A stretch of 64,000 nucleotides of DNA from CBDCWA01 sp965223255. Its GTDB lineage: Bacteria > Pseudomonadota > Alphaproteobacteria > Rhizobiales > Hyphomicrobiaceae. Shown piece after piece: positions 1 to 8,538 of the stretch. Position numbers and translations under genes: made by a program. The stretch's first letter is position 1; each line of letters begins with the position of its first letter. The stretch covers positions 992,001-1,056,000 of the forward strand of contig CBDCWA010000003.1 of NCBI GenBank assembly GCA_965223255.1. The letters are read 5' to 3'. The notes beneath the pieces were generated by a model that was not told the origin of the DNA, searched no databases, and saw only the letters and a list, made by a program, of their open reading frames with translations.

Positions 1-1101
1 GGATTGCTCAACCGTGGCACCTGCCCACACCCTGAGACCCGGCGGTGCATCGCGATAGCCCCCGACATCGAATGCCACGCCTTCCACCTCGAGCGAACCC
101 GCCATATCCTTTGCGAACTTTGCCTGGCCGTCCTCCGGCAACGCCAGGATGGCAGGGTCGACAATTTTGAAACACACCGACGTATTCGACCGCGTCGCCG
201 GATCAGCCGCCAAATTCTCGACCCATGCGGTTCGATCCATCCAGTCAAACAGAACCTGCGCATTGGCATCGGCCCGGGCCATCAACGCTTTCAAACCACC
301 AATCCCTTCGGCCCAGGTCAAAGCATCGACGTAGTCTTCGACGCACAGCAGTGACGGCGTATTGATGGTATCGCCAGCAAAAATCCCCTTCAGAAATTTC
401 CCCCCTGAAGCCAGCCTGAAAATCTTTGGCAGAGGCCAGGCCGGCGTATAGGTCTCTAAGCGCTCGACTGCGCGCGGTGACAGGATCAGCATGCCATGCG
501 CAGCCTCCCCACCCATTACCTTTTGCCAGGAAAACGTAGCGACATCGACCTTGGCCCAATCGATTGGCTGGGCAAACACAGCCGACGTCGCATCGGCAAA
601 CGTCAAACCTCCGCGATCGGCCGGAATCCAATCGCCGTTGGGAACTTTGACCCCCGATGTCGTCCCATTCCAGGTAAAGATCACGTCATTTGAAAAATTG
701 ACCTGGCCCAGATCCGGCAGAAGACCGTAATCGGCCCGCATTACGTTGACTTCGGCGAGCTTCAACTGTTTGGTGACGTCTGTGACCCACCCCTCTCCAA
801 AGCTTTCCCAGGCAAGAATATCAAGCCCCCGGGCGCCGAGCATGGTCCACATCGCCATCTCAAATGCACCGGTATCCGACGCCGGAACAATGCCGCAGTG
901 ATAATCAGACGGCAGACCGAGAATGCTTTTGGTTTTGTCGATTGCCGCGACGATCCGGTCTTTACCGACCTTGGCACGATGCGATCGACCGAGCACAGCG
1001 TTTTCAATGGCTTTGGGAGACCAGCCGGGGCGCTTTGCGCAGGGGCCGGAAGAAAAATTGGCACAAGCCGGACGCATTGCCGGCTTTTCAGGCACTGTCA
1101 T
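1..1101 (-). CDS. serC: Phosphoserine aminotransferase, 3' end cut by window edge
   Basis: PLP-dependent enzyme of serine biosynthesis, converting 3-phosphohydroxypyruvate and glutamate to phosphoserine and 2-oxoglutarate in the cytoplasm. Translation from the ATG at 1101 gives an uninterrupted frame of 367 codons that runs off position 1, so roughly the last 20 residues are missing if the usual length of about 390 holds. The N-terminus reads MTVPEKPAMRPACANFSSGP, typical of the proteobacterial family. A lysine motif SWQKVMGGEAAHG lies near residue 190 and should carry the PLP Schiff base. The start is supported by an AGG-rich stretch just upstream that is part of a conserved-looking hairpin. 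The next gene of the pathway (serA often follows) is outside the window. Confidence 0.93.
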   Translation of the reverse strand, partial: MTVPEKPAMRPACANFSSGPCAKRPGWSPKAIENAVLGRSHRAKVGKDRIVAAIDKTKSILGLPSDYHCGIVPASDTGAFEMAMWTMLGARGLDILAWESFGEGWVTDVTKQLKLAEVNVMRADYGLLPDLGQVNFSNDVIFTWNGTTSGVKVPNGDWIPADRGGLTFADATSAVFAQPIDWAKVDVATFSWQKVMGGEAAHGMLILSPRAVERLETYTPAWPLPKIFRLASGGKFLKGIFAGDTINTPSLLCVEDYVDALTWAEGIGGLKALMARADANAQVLFDWMDRTAWVENLAADPATRSNTSVCFKIVDPAILALPEDGQAKFAKDMAGSLEVEGVAFDVGGYRDAPPGLRVWAGATVEQS

Positions 1102-1103
1102 GT

Positions 1104-1160
1104 ATCTACCCTTCCAGATAGTTAGCCTCCCGTTGGGGGGAGGTGTCCCGCGGCCTGTAT
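1104..1160 (-). promoter_or_regulatory. Candidate serC leader RNA hairpin
   Basis: Directly upstream of the serC start, read on the minus strand, is a hairpin with arms CCTCCC (1138-1143) and GGGAGG (1126-1131). It is followed by GCTAACTA and a GGAAGGGT stretch next to the ATG, so folding could control access to the ribosome-binding site. Position, the GGGAGGCTAACT element and the lineage match my recollection of the serC leader motif described in Alphaproteobacteria. I cannot run a covariance search, so the assignment is tentative. Confidence 0.5.
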
Positions 1161-2193
1161 CTGCGAAATGCCCGTTTTTGTCAAGGAATCGCTGAAACGC
1201 GCGCTGCCAATTCTTGCCGCTTCAACCGTCAACAGGTCGCGAACTGCACGGCACGCTTACACAAATCTTTCAGCCCCAGGTTCAAGGTGACCCATCGAGC
1301 TCGACTTGTGCAACGAGATTATGCCCTGTGTCGAAATTCAATCGAACTCAAGCAACTGAAACGAGCACCCTACCGACCATGAAGAGCAAAATCTCGCGAC
1401 TAGCTGCTAGCGAACACACATGACCAATCGCAGCGCGCCTAGCATCTCACTAAGCCTCTCTTAATTTGCTGACAAAAATAACATTTGTGAAATAAAAGCA
1501 TTAGATCGAAGGTATAAGTGAAATCTCACATTATTTCGCGCACGGACCCATATCTCCACCGCAAAGGCCAATTGCGCACCATTAGGCGGCGGCTCATCCG
1601 TCGTTTATTCCACGCAAAGAGTATTAACCTCGCATTTGAAAATCTTCGCGTCGAGTATTTGCAATATTCAGCGCAGCCCCACAATGACGTCATCCAGACA
1701 TCTTACTGCATCGAAATGCGTTTCCGCCGCGGTTCTCCCTGTTTCATTTCTTGATTTATCCAATCAGACCTGTCGTCCGACCCGAGCTTGCCAAGGTTAG
1801 GGTTCATGCTATCTATCCCCCAGGCCCATCCTAATCGCAGTCATGATGGTGCTGGCCGTTGAGCGGCGGTCCATCCGTAACGCCACTGTTTTTTCCCAGA
1901 AAAAAATTCTCAGCTTTTACCCGCAAAGATATAATAGATTGGCAAAAAATAGCGGCGGCGATATGCACCAGAAATACCTATTCCCACCCATCTCTGATAT
2001 TTGTTTCTGCTGCCCTGCTGCTGGCTAATTTCCAATCTAGTAAGTATTTTTGTCAGCCTGTTTCCCGCCAATCATTTCAGCAGGCTCACAATAAGGCGCC
2101 TCGCTTTCTGGCAAGCGGGGCGTTGATTATTGAATTGATCAGCAAATTACCTCAAGGTACTGTTAAAAATCATATTGCTTACGGGGCTTGTGA
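1161..2193. other. Long intergenic region with no convincing gene
   Basis: About 1 kb between the serC leader and the next rightward gene. Short open frames exist (for example 1518-1754 and 1859-2197, plus strand), but none has recognisable composition, a good ribosome-binding site or family resemblance. The stretch 1440-1510 is AT-rich and could hold promoters for either side. I see no tRNA, repeat or mobile-element end. Confidence 0.5.
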
Positions 2194-2703
2194 ATGAACG
2201 ACTCGGACAAGCTTGATGCGTTAATAAAGCAGCTACGTCGACACTCAGATCTATTGATAGATCGAGAAAGCGTGCACGATCGAAATACCTACCAAAACGC
2301 TGCTGCACATAGCGCGTTTGAACACATAATGTGCAACCTTTCGATCTTGATCTATCAAATCTGCAAATTTGATCGTCATTCGGTCGAGATCTTTCATTCG
2401 AAAGTGCTTCGGAGCCTTTCCGTAACGGCACTTTCAGGCACCGACCCAGCGTTGTCCGACCATCTCTCGGATGAGACCTTTCGCAAAACCGAAGCGTTTT
2501 ATGATACTGTCTTGCAGCACATGGAGCAGCTGGAGCACATGGAGCATCTGGCCGTTGCAGATGATTGCGAATGCGATGCCGAAACATGCGAGGCAGAGCC
2601 TGATCTGCCCGTTCACGACGATACAAGTGCCAGAATAGCCGCGCTTGAAACCGCGCTCTCAAAGGCTTTGGACCGCATCTCGGCACTGGAACTCCAGCGA
2701 TAA
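2194..2703 (+). CDS. Hypothetical protein with acidic and coiled-coil-like C-terminus
   Basis: I do not recognise this 169-residue protein. It begins MNDSDKLDALIKQLRRHSDL and is largely helical in appearance. A middle section repeats the pattern EQLEHMEHL (residues about 110-118), followed by an acidic, Cys-containing stretch (DDCECDAETCEAE). The C-terminus, ARIAALETALSKALDRISALEL, has leucine/alanine heptad spacing suggesting a short coiled coil. There is no signal peptide or membrane segment. A GGGGC stretch lies before the ATG. An overlapping minus-strand frame (2147-2686) has Arg/Cys-rich shadow composition, so the plus frame is preferred. Function unknown. Confidence 0.5.
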   Translation: MNDSDKLDALIKQLRRHSDLLIDRESVHDRNTYQNAAAHSAFEHIMCNLSILIYQICKFDRHSVEIFHSKVLRSLSVTALSGTDPALSDHLSDETFRKTEAFYDTVLQHMEQLEHMEHLAVADDCECDAETCEAEPDLPVHDDTSARIAALETALSKALDRISALELQR

Positions 2704-3006
2704 CTCAGCCTGGCTGGCGTGCCTGGCGCAAGTGACCGAACGCGAAACAGACCCCCACTGTCTCCCCAATTTTAAGCCGCTACCGCCATTGCCCCCAATG
2801 GCCTTGAGGCACTGTCAAATTCTCACCTCGAAAAGCGTATACGACCGATCCGTATCGGAATATCCGATCTGTGGGCAATTTGTTGAACCGAATATCTGAA
2901 AGATGATCGGAATGCCGAAGCACTACGAGAGACCAAGGCCATTTGTCGCCATTTATCTCGCGAACCTCGCCATCGGCACAGTCCCGATCCTTGGGAGACA
3001 AAGCCT

Positions 3007-3207
3007 ATGGTCCACAACCAAAAAATTGGATGCGGTTTTCTGATCAAAACATCATCCGGGCAAAAAGGGCATCAAAAGTGGCTGACACTAACGGCCATTT
3101 TTCCAAAGCAGTTCTTTGATCACGATCAGTTGCCGAAACTCGAAGAATACTTGTGTCGAAAGATACATGCCGCCTGCTTAGATTTTGCACGTAACAACAA
3201 GAGTTAG
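3007..3207 (+). CDS. Small hypothetical protein
   Basis: A 66-residue frame beginning MVHNQKIGCGFLIKTSSGQK. Support is a GGGAG sequence about 10 bases before the ATG and a protein-like composition (hydrophobic core, mixed charges, ending CLDFARNNKS). I see no known motif. The roughly 300 bases before it (2704-3006) hold only weak open frames on both strands. It could be spurious; only homologues would settle it. Confidence 0.3.
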   Translation: MVHNQKIGCGFLIKTSSGQKGHQKWLTLTAIFPKQFFDHDQLPKLEEYLCRKIHAACLDFARNNKS

Positions 3208-3246
3208 GCAGACAACGCACAGGCTTGCCCGAATAGCCCGACCGCG

Positions 3247-4587
3247 TCAGATCAGCGACGTCCCTATCATTATGCGGTTGGCAAGCATCAAGATGAGGAC
3301 GGCAGCAATGCCATAGACCAATACGAACTTTAAATTGGGACCAAATGATAAAGCATCTCGTGGGACCCGAAACATGGCCCCGGCCCCCGCCACAGCCACG
3401 GCCGTGATACCAACCATTGATGCCAGCGCCCAGCCCAGTAGGGCTGCTTCCATCACCACCACGTCGGCGACGTTGTTGGCCATTGGCACCACGATTCCCA
3501 ACAAGACCGTGATCGTCACCAATTGATGCACGCCGACAAGCGACGCAAGCGTGATGATCGAAACCATCCCAACGATCAGTAGTTCTTGTGGCAAATCAAC
3601 TGCTTGGTAGGCCTCTGCAAGACCGATACGCGTCAGGGTGTAACCAACCACTTTGCCAAGCGCCAGCGCCACGGTCACCAGCACCACTTCATCGGCAATA
3701 CGATGCAGACCGCCGTAAACACGCCCAAGCATCTGCCGGAGCACACCGCCACCTGCACTGGCAAGAGCTGCCATACAGAGCACCGGAATACCGACCACCA
3801 CACTTTGCAGGGTCGTTAGGTCCGTCAAGGTTGTCAGCAACACGACCACCAGCGAGCACACCGCAACCGGCAACGCGATCACGCTTAATGCGTTGAGGGA
3901 TCGCCACAATTCCCGAATGTCCGTGTCTGCTGAATACATCACATGTGCCATGACGAGACCAAGCACGCTGAGTGGAATGCCAAATGCAAATATCTGCCAA
4001 AGGTCCACGTCAGGCAGATATTGCGATGTAATTGCCATGGCAATCCAGAACGGCGACCATAGGGATGCCAGACAAAGCCCTCGCATCGTCGACAAGGCGG
4101 CGCGAAGGCGCGCGTCCTCGGTTGCCTTATCTCCGAGGATTGGGGCAAGCACCGCCATTGCGCCGACAATCAAAATTGCACCTGTAAAATGGCCACCAAT
4201 CAAAAAGGCTCCTGATTGTTGACCCTGGCTCAATTCCGCAAACACCTGCCGCGCTTTTTCGGTTTCAGACCGTAACTCGGCCGTCGCTCTAAGGACGGTG
4301 ATGGTGCCGAAAAAAGCGGTGAATATGGTCGCCGTATTAAGCGCTTCAACGATCAGGCCCCAGCTGTTGGAATAATAGGCAAACGCCACCCCGACCAACG
4401 TCAACCCTGTACACAGGATGAGCGTTCGCCGCCGGATATCGAACAGCGCGAACGCGATATAAAGTCCCATCAGCAGGGCACCCGTCACGGTGCCTCCAAC
4501 CCCGGGCACCAGGAGCCGCACCAGCACCAGGCCCCATATGACGAGCAAAACCAGCTCGGCCAGGCGCCATCGTTTGCCATCGGTCAT
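3247..4587 (-). CDS. Polytopic membrane protein, ion-transporter-like
   Basis: 446 residues with at least ten hydrophobic segments separated by short loops, so an inner-membrane protein. The sequence begins MTDGKRWRLAELVLLVIWGL. A cytoplasmic-looking stretch (about residues 95-125, rich in E, R, K, Q) is followed by a segment with SLWSPFWIAMAI. The repeated architecture, with Gly-rich re-entrant-like stretches, recalls the ion transporter (IT) superfamily, but I cannot name a substrate. It lies 88 bases downstream of the DUF1194 gene on the same strand and may share its transcript. Membrane location is well supported; transporter assignment is inference. Confidence 0.75.
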   Translation of the reverse strand: MTDGKRWRLAELVLLVIWGLVLVRLLVPGVGGTVTGALLMGLYIAFALFDIRRRTLILCTGLTLVGVAFAYYSNSWGLIVEALNTATIFTAFFGTITVLRATAELRSETEKARQVFAELSQGQQSGAFLIGGHFTGAILIVGAMAVLAPILGDKATEDARLRAALSTMRGLCLASLWSPFWIAMAITSQYLPDVDLWQIFAFGIPLSVLGLVMAHVMYSADTDIRELWRSLNALSVIALPVAVCSLVVVLLTTLTDLTTLQSVVVGIPVLCMAALASAGGGVLRQMLGRVYGGLHRIADEVVLVTVALALGKVVGYTLTRIGLAEAYQAVDLPQELLIVGMVSIITLASLVGVHQLVTITVLLGIVVPMANNVADVVVMEAALLGWALASMVGITAVAVAGAGAMFRVPRDALSFGPNLKFVLVYGIAAVLILMLANRIMIGTSLI

Positions 4588-4675
4588 GTCCCACCCCTTC
4601 CATGACCGTGCTCATTTCAACAAGAGTTTCGGCCAGACGCCATGCCTACCCTGCGCACTCTGGCGCACGCAATCC

Positions 4676-5494
4676 CTATGGCGGATCGCTCCAGAACTCA
4701 TAGCTCCGGCGCTTCTTTTCGCCGATCAGACAATCGGCTTTGGCGCGATTGCGCAGCTGGAATTGCGCCTTGATCACCGGCACAGGCGGTTGATATCCAG
4801 AAATTTCAAGCACCAATTTTCGTCGGATCGCGCTTGCAAACTCCGCCTTAGACCTAATCGGCAGAACAAACGAACCGACGCCGCCAATCACACACGCCGC
4901 ATAGTAGCGGTCTAAATTCGGAATATCATACCTGCTATGGACTGTACTCGGCCGCGTCATTATCGCCAGCCCGTTGATGACAATCCCCTGTCGAACCGTC
5001 TCATCGCGCACCACCGTCACCGGTCTGCCGATGTTGTTGGGCCCATCGCCAGAAATGTCGATCACCCGACGGGTCGGTTTGAACGGACTTTTCTTGAAAT
5101 ACGCCCGCGCGAATTCCAGCGCGGCAGAGATCGACGTCCGCCGATCGTTATCCAAGGGCTTCTTTTGCAAGAGATCAGCAAATGCGTTGGCACTGGCTGG
5201 CCCGTTGATCAACGTCCAGGGCACGATCACCTTACGCGCATCGAGACCCGCCCACTCGACGTAACTGACCGCAATGCGACGATATTGGCCGGAGGCAATA
5301 GCACTCAGGACTTGCGGGCTACGAAACGCCTGCACGTAGCCATCACGCTGCAGGCGCTGCTCGCCATCATCCATAGAATAGGAAATGTCGACGGCCAGCA
5401 CCAATTCGAGATCAACAGGCGTTCGCGCCACCGCGCCACCGATCAACACGCAAGACCAAGCCACAACAACAAGCCATCTCGCCAGGGTTCGCAT
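4676..5494 (-). CDS. DUF1194 von Willebrand factor A domain protein
   Basis: 272 residues. An N-terminal signal peptide (about residues 1-24, hydrophobic WLVVVAWSCVLIGGAV) indicates export. It is followed by a VWA fold with the MIDAS motif DISYS (Asp36, Ser38, Ser40) for a divalent metal, and a second signature DISGDGPNN near residue 150. These match DUF1194, a family of exported alphaproteobacterial proteins of unknown role. VWA domains usually bind protein partners through the metal site. The gene sits between a haloacid dehalogenase-like gene and a membrane protein gene on the same strand. Confidence 0.88.
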   Translation of the reverse strand: MRTLARWLVVVAWSCVLIGGAVARTPVDLELVLAVDISYSMDDGEQRLQRDGYVQAFRSPQVLSAIASGQYRRIAVSYVEWAGLDARKVIVPWTLINGPASANAFADLLQKKPLDNDRRTSISAALEFARAYFKKSPFKPTRRVIDISGDGPNNIGRPVTVVRDETVRQGIVINGLAIMTRPSTVHSRYDIPNLDRYYAACVIGGVGSFVLPIRSKAEFASAIRRKLVLEISGYQPPVPVIKAQFQLRNRAKADCLIGEKKRRSYEFWSDPP

Positions 5495-5557
5495 AACGCC
5501 ACTCCTCGACCTGCTTTGGCCCGCGTATTGGTTGACACCGGGACCCTTATCAAACAG

Positions 5558-6238
5558 CTACGGCGCGCCATCTCGGGCAATGATCTGACGCGCCACATTG
5601 ATCATAGTCGTCTCAAAAATCTGCGGACGCCGATAAAGCGGATGGTATGGCGCACCGGTGCGGTCTATGTAGGCTGCCTCTAGACCCGCCACGAGCGCGC
5701 CGTGCGTATCCCAATCATGCGCTGCCACGAGACGCAAAGCCTCTACCGGGCGACCAAGCCGACTTGCCGCAAAGGCATACACTTTGCCATCCGGCTTGAA
5801 ACTTCCGGTCGCCTCGACTGAAACAATCTCATCATAATAGTCCAAAAGGCCGGAATGGGTAATCTGATTGGTCACAAGTTCGTGCGATGAATTTGTGAAC
5901 GCAACAGTGCGATAACCTGCCCGACGCAATGTCTCCAGCGCCGGGATAACATCACTGTGGGCCTGCAATTGATGAAAACCGGACAGGATATCCTGACGCT
6001 TTTCGGCGCTGATCGTGACACCACGACGCGCCGCCAAAGTATCCAGCATATGGCCGGCCAACGCCCCAAAAGTTGTCTGCACACCAGTCAACGCGCAAAC
6101 CGTTGAGCTGTGCAGCAACATCGAGAACCAGGTCGCCGCCACACCGGCATCTGCAAATGCAGCTTCGAACCTGGGCCGGAGCGACGCCAAATCGAGCACC
6201 GTTTCATTGATATCGAACAAGATGGTATCACGTGCCAT
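5558..6238 (-). CDS. Haloacid dehalogenase type II-like hydrolase
   Basis: 226-residue HAD-superfamily protein. The nucleophile motif FDINETVLD places Asp9 as the predicted nucleophile. A cap region follows, then motif II (AFTNSSHE), the lysine motif (GSFKPDGKVY) and motif III (AAHDWDTHGA), all with spacing typical of the L-2-haloacid dehalogenase class. Family members displace halide from 2-haloacids through an aspartyl ester, but many DINET variants have unproven substrates. Length fits the family. It is 95 bases downstream of a small gene in a possible operon with an SDR oxidoreductase. Confidence 0.85.
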   Translation of the reverse strand: MARDTILFDINETVLDLASLRPRFEAAFADAGVAATWFSMLLHSSTVCALTGVQTTFGALAGHMLDTLAARRGVTISAEKRQDILSGFHQLQAHSDVIPALETLRRAGYRTVAFTNSSHELVTNQITHSGLLDYYDEIVSVEATGSFKPDGKVYAFAASRLGRPVEALRLVAAHDWDTHGALVAGLEAAYIDRTGAPYHPLYRRPQIFETTMINVARQIIARDGAP

Positions 6239-6333
6239 CCGAGACCTTTCGCTGTTAACGCCGCATTTGGCTGCACGCGCCTCCCATTTTTACTGCCAAG
6301 CCGCGCGCCTATTGCTGTATGTCACAGGCAACC

Positions 6334-6669
6334 TCACGCCGCACGCCCATCAGATCGGGCAGGTGTTCGAGACCCATTTGACGACGTCGGCGACTGGCCG
6401 TCCAGATCTTGGCCACCTGGATCAAGAAGCTCCGCACTTACCAAGCCTTCCTTGACAAACAGGAGATTGGCAAGCTGTTGGTTGGCAACATTGGCATCCA
6501 AGGTATTCATTTCAACGACAGCACCCCGCTGGGCATGGATTGGGCCGACATACCGGAACACTCCGGATTCAACACCTTCCCAAACGACTTCGTCTTCGGT
6601 CGTTGGCCCGGCGGGCAATGGCATTTGCACCAAATCATCAGGTGGCAGGATAATGGCATAAAGGCCCAT
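6334..6669 (-). CDS. Small protein, possibly ferredoxin-fold isomerase-like
   Basis: 111 residues from the ATG at 6669, chosen because GGGAGAAATCTCC precedes it; the same frame is open further upstream but crosses the end of the SDR gene with unnatural composition. It begins MGLYAIILPPDDLVQMPLPA and contains VEMNTLDANVANQQLANLLF, a pattern of alternating strands and helices that recalls small muconolactone-isomerase or YciI-like proteins. The last 25 residues (after LLDPGGQ) are low-complexity and Ser/Arg-rich. Co-transcription with the SDR gene 88 bases upstream is likely. Function unknown. Confidence 0.6.
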   Translation of the reverse strand: MGLYAIILPPDDLVQMPLPAGPTTEDEVVWEGVESGVFRYVGPIHAQRGAVVEMNTLDANVANQQLANLLFVKEGLVSAELLDPGGQDLDGQSPTSSNGSRTPARSDGRAA

Positions 6670-6757
6670 GGAGATTTCTCCCTTTTCTGGGCCTCGCAAT
6701 TCGCGAGGCCCCTCGTGAATTGATTTCTGATTTGATTTCAGGCGGCCCGTCTCTCCC

Positions 6758-7510
6758 TTAGACCTGCGCGAAACCGCCATCGACAGCGAATTCTGCCCCA
6801 TTGACATATGAGCTTTGCGGCGAGGCGAGGAAGGCTGCCACATTCGCGATTTCTTTGGGTTGCGCCACGCGCCCAGCCGGCGTTTGCTGGACCACTTGTT
6901 GGCCAAAGGCCTCCACCGCCTCCTTTTCCAGGCCAAGTTTGCCGATCAAAGGCGTTTCCGTAAGCCCCGGCGCGACCGCATTGACTCGTATCCCGCGCGG
7001 CGCCAGCTCAACCGCCAAGGATCGCGCAAAAGACCGCAACGCTGCTTTTGTCGCCGAATAGACGCTGGCGCCTGGCAAGCCGACCGCATTCACAACAGAG
7101 GTGTTGAGAACGATTGATGCATTATCATTGAGATGTTCGAGCGCATGTTTGATCGTAAAGTAAGCCCCTTTGACATTGGTCTCGAACAAGCGATCGAAAT
7201 GCGCGGGATCCGCCTCTTCAACCGGCAGGAATTCCGCAATACCGGCGTTCACGAACAACACGTCGATCTTACCGTGCCTCGCGCGGATTGACCGAAATAC
7301 GCGATCGAGATCCTGACTGCGCGTCACATCACCCACGATACCTACAGCCTTGGATCCCAGCGCGGCTGCCGCACGATCCAACGTCGCCTGCGCGCGCCCG
7401 ACAATGACGACTTTGGCACCGTCATCGATCAGCGACTGGGCGGTCGCCAATCCGATTCCGGATCCACCACCGGTGACGACTGCGACCTTGTTTTCGAGAG
7501 ATTTGCTCAT
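6758..7510 (-). CDS. SDR family NAD(P)-dependent oxidoreductase
   Basis: 250 residues of the classical short-chain dehydrogenase/reductase fold. The dinucleotide-binding motif TGGGSGIG lies at residues 13-20, NAG at 88-90, and the catalytic Ser138, Tyr151 and Lys155 (YSATK) are all present, so it should be active. The start at 7510 is preferred over an upstream ATG at 7522 because GGAG lies at the right distance. It is divergent from a LysR regulator, the usual layout for a regulator controlling a neighbouring enzyme. Substrate unknown. Confidence 0.9.
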   Translation of the reverse strand: MSKSLENKVAVVTGGGSGIGLATAQSLIDDGAKVVIVGRAQATLDRAAAALGSKAVGIVGDVTRSQDLDRVFRSIRARHGKIDVLFVNAGIAEFLPVEEADPAHFDRLFETNVKGAYFTIKHALEHLNDNASIVLNTSVVNAVGLPGASVYSATKAALRSFARSLAVELAPRGIRVNAVAPGLTETPLIGKLGLEKEAVEAFGQQVVQQTPAGRVAQPKEIANVAAFLASPQSSYVNGAEFAVDGGFAQV

Positions 7511-7580
7511 GATCAGCTCCATTTCTGATTGCGGGCATTGCCGCGTTGGTTGATGCGCTGAACATAGGGCATGACGAAAT

Positions 7581-7598
7581 ATAATTGAAATTGATTAT
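7581..7598. promoter_or_regulatory. Inverted repeat between SDR and LysR genes
   Basis: ATAAT-N8-ATTAT in an AT-rich 110-base divergent intergenic region. LysR regulators commonly bind a T-N11-A interrupted dyad in such positions. The neighbouring run of TA repeats (about 7600-7612) could hold the -10 region of either gene. Binding is inferred from layout only. Confidence 0.4.
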
Positions 7599-7620
7599 TT
7601 ATATATATATTATCATTTCC

Positions 7621-8526
7621 ATGAATTTAGCTGCAATCGATCTCAATTTGCTATTGGTGTTCGACGCCGTTATGCGCGAACGCCATGTCACCCGCGCCGG
7701 TGATAAGATCGGCATGTCCCAGCCGGCGATGAGCAATGCGCTCAACCGTCTGCGACACCATCTCAAAGATGATCTGTTTATTCGTGGACCCGACGGCATG
7801 CAGCCAACGCCACGCGCCTTGGAAGTGGCAGGGCCAATCCGTGATGCTCTAGAACGCATCGAAATCGCACTTGACCAATCAAGCTTTGATCCTAAAACCG
7901 CGCATCGCCGCTTCTTGATCGGTACCAACGATTATTTTGTTACGACATTACTCCCGCACCTCGTCCAACACCTGCAGCAATCGGCACCTGGCATCGATCT
8001 GTGTCTCGTTCCATCCGCCGGGCGCACGTTACAGTTGTTGGATGCAGGCGAACTAGATTTCGGCATCGCCGCATTCGGCGAGATACCCGAAAGGTTTGGT
8101 ACAGAATCTCTGATCGAAGATTCTTATGTGCTGATGATGCGAAAGGGCCATCCGTTGTCCAAAGGGCGCCTATCGATCCCGCGCTATGCTGCGGCACGCC
8201 ACCTGTTGATGTCGCCGCGCGGGGATCCATCCGGGTTTGTCGATAGGGCGCTCCTCGAGCACGGTCTTACCCGTCAAATTGCAGTCACCATCAACAGTTT
8301 CTCTTCGGCCCCGGCCCTCCTGGCCAGTTCGGACCTCGTGCTAACGGCCCCGAAACGCATCGCAGACACATTCGCTCCCCTCTACGATATCGCGACGCGC
8401 CCGGCCCCCTTTGCCGGTCCACGTGAATACGCAACCGCAACCCTCGTCTGGCACAACCGGCTCGCCAGCCATCCGGCGCACGAGTGGTTCCGCACAACGA
8501 TCGTTGACATCGCCAACGCGGTTTAA
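7621..8526 (+). CDS. LysR family transcriptional regulator
   Basis: 301 residues from ATG 7621; an in-frame start at 7585 would add a low-complexity MKLIIYIYIII leader and is rejected. The N-terminal winged helix-turn-helix covers about residues 1-65 (DLNLLLVFDAVMRERHVTRA, then GMSQPAMSNALNRLR), and is followed by a periplasmic-binding-protein-like effector domain to the C-terminus. The effector domain resembles the NodD/LinR group, which responds to aromatic or related small molecules. The divergent SDR, small-protein and dehalogenase-like genes are the probable targets. Confidence 0.9.
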   Translation: MNLAAIDLNLLLVFDAVMRERHVTRAGDKIGMSQPAMSNALNRLRHHLKDDLFIRGPDGMQPTPRALEVAGPIRDALERIEIALDQSSFDPKTAHRRFLIGTNDYFVTTLLPHLVQHLQQSAPGIDLCLVPSAGRTLQLLDAGELDFGIAAFGEIPERFGTESLIEDSYVLMMRKGHPLSKGRLSIPRYAAARHLLMSPRGDPSGFVDRALLEHGLTRQIAVTINSFSSAPALLASSDLVLTAPKRIADTFAPLYDIATRPAPFAGPREYATATLVWHNRLASHPAHEWFRTTIVDIANAV

Positions 8527-8538
8527 ATTTTCCGACCT

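Noticed and set aside
2147..2686. Minus-strand open frame opposite the 2194-2703 gene
   Set aside because: Arg/Cys-rich shadow composition without a ribosome-binding site; the plus frame looks like protein.
4937..5683. Plus-strand open frame opposite the DUF1194 gene
   Set aside because: Arg/His-rich shadow; the minus frame has a signal peptide and MIDAS motif.
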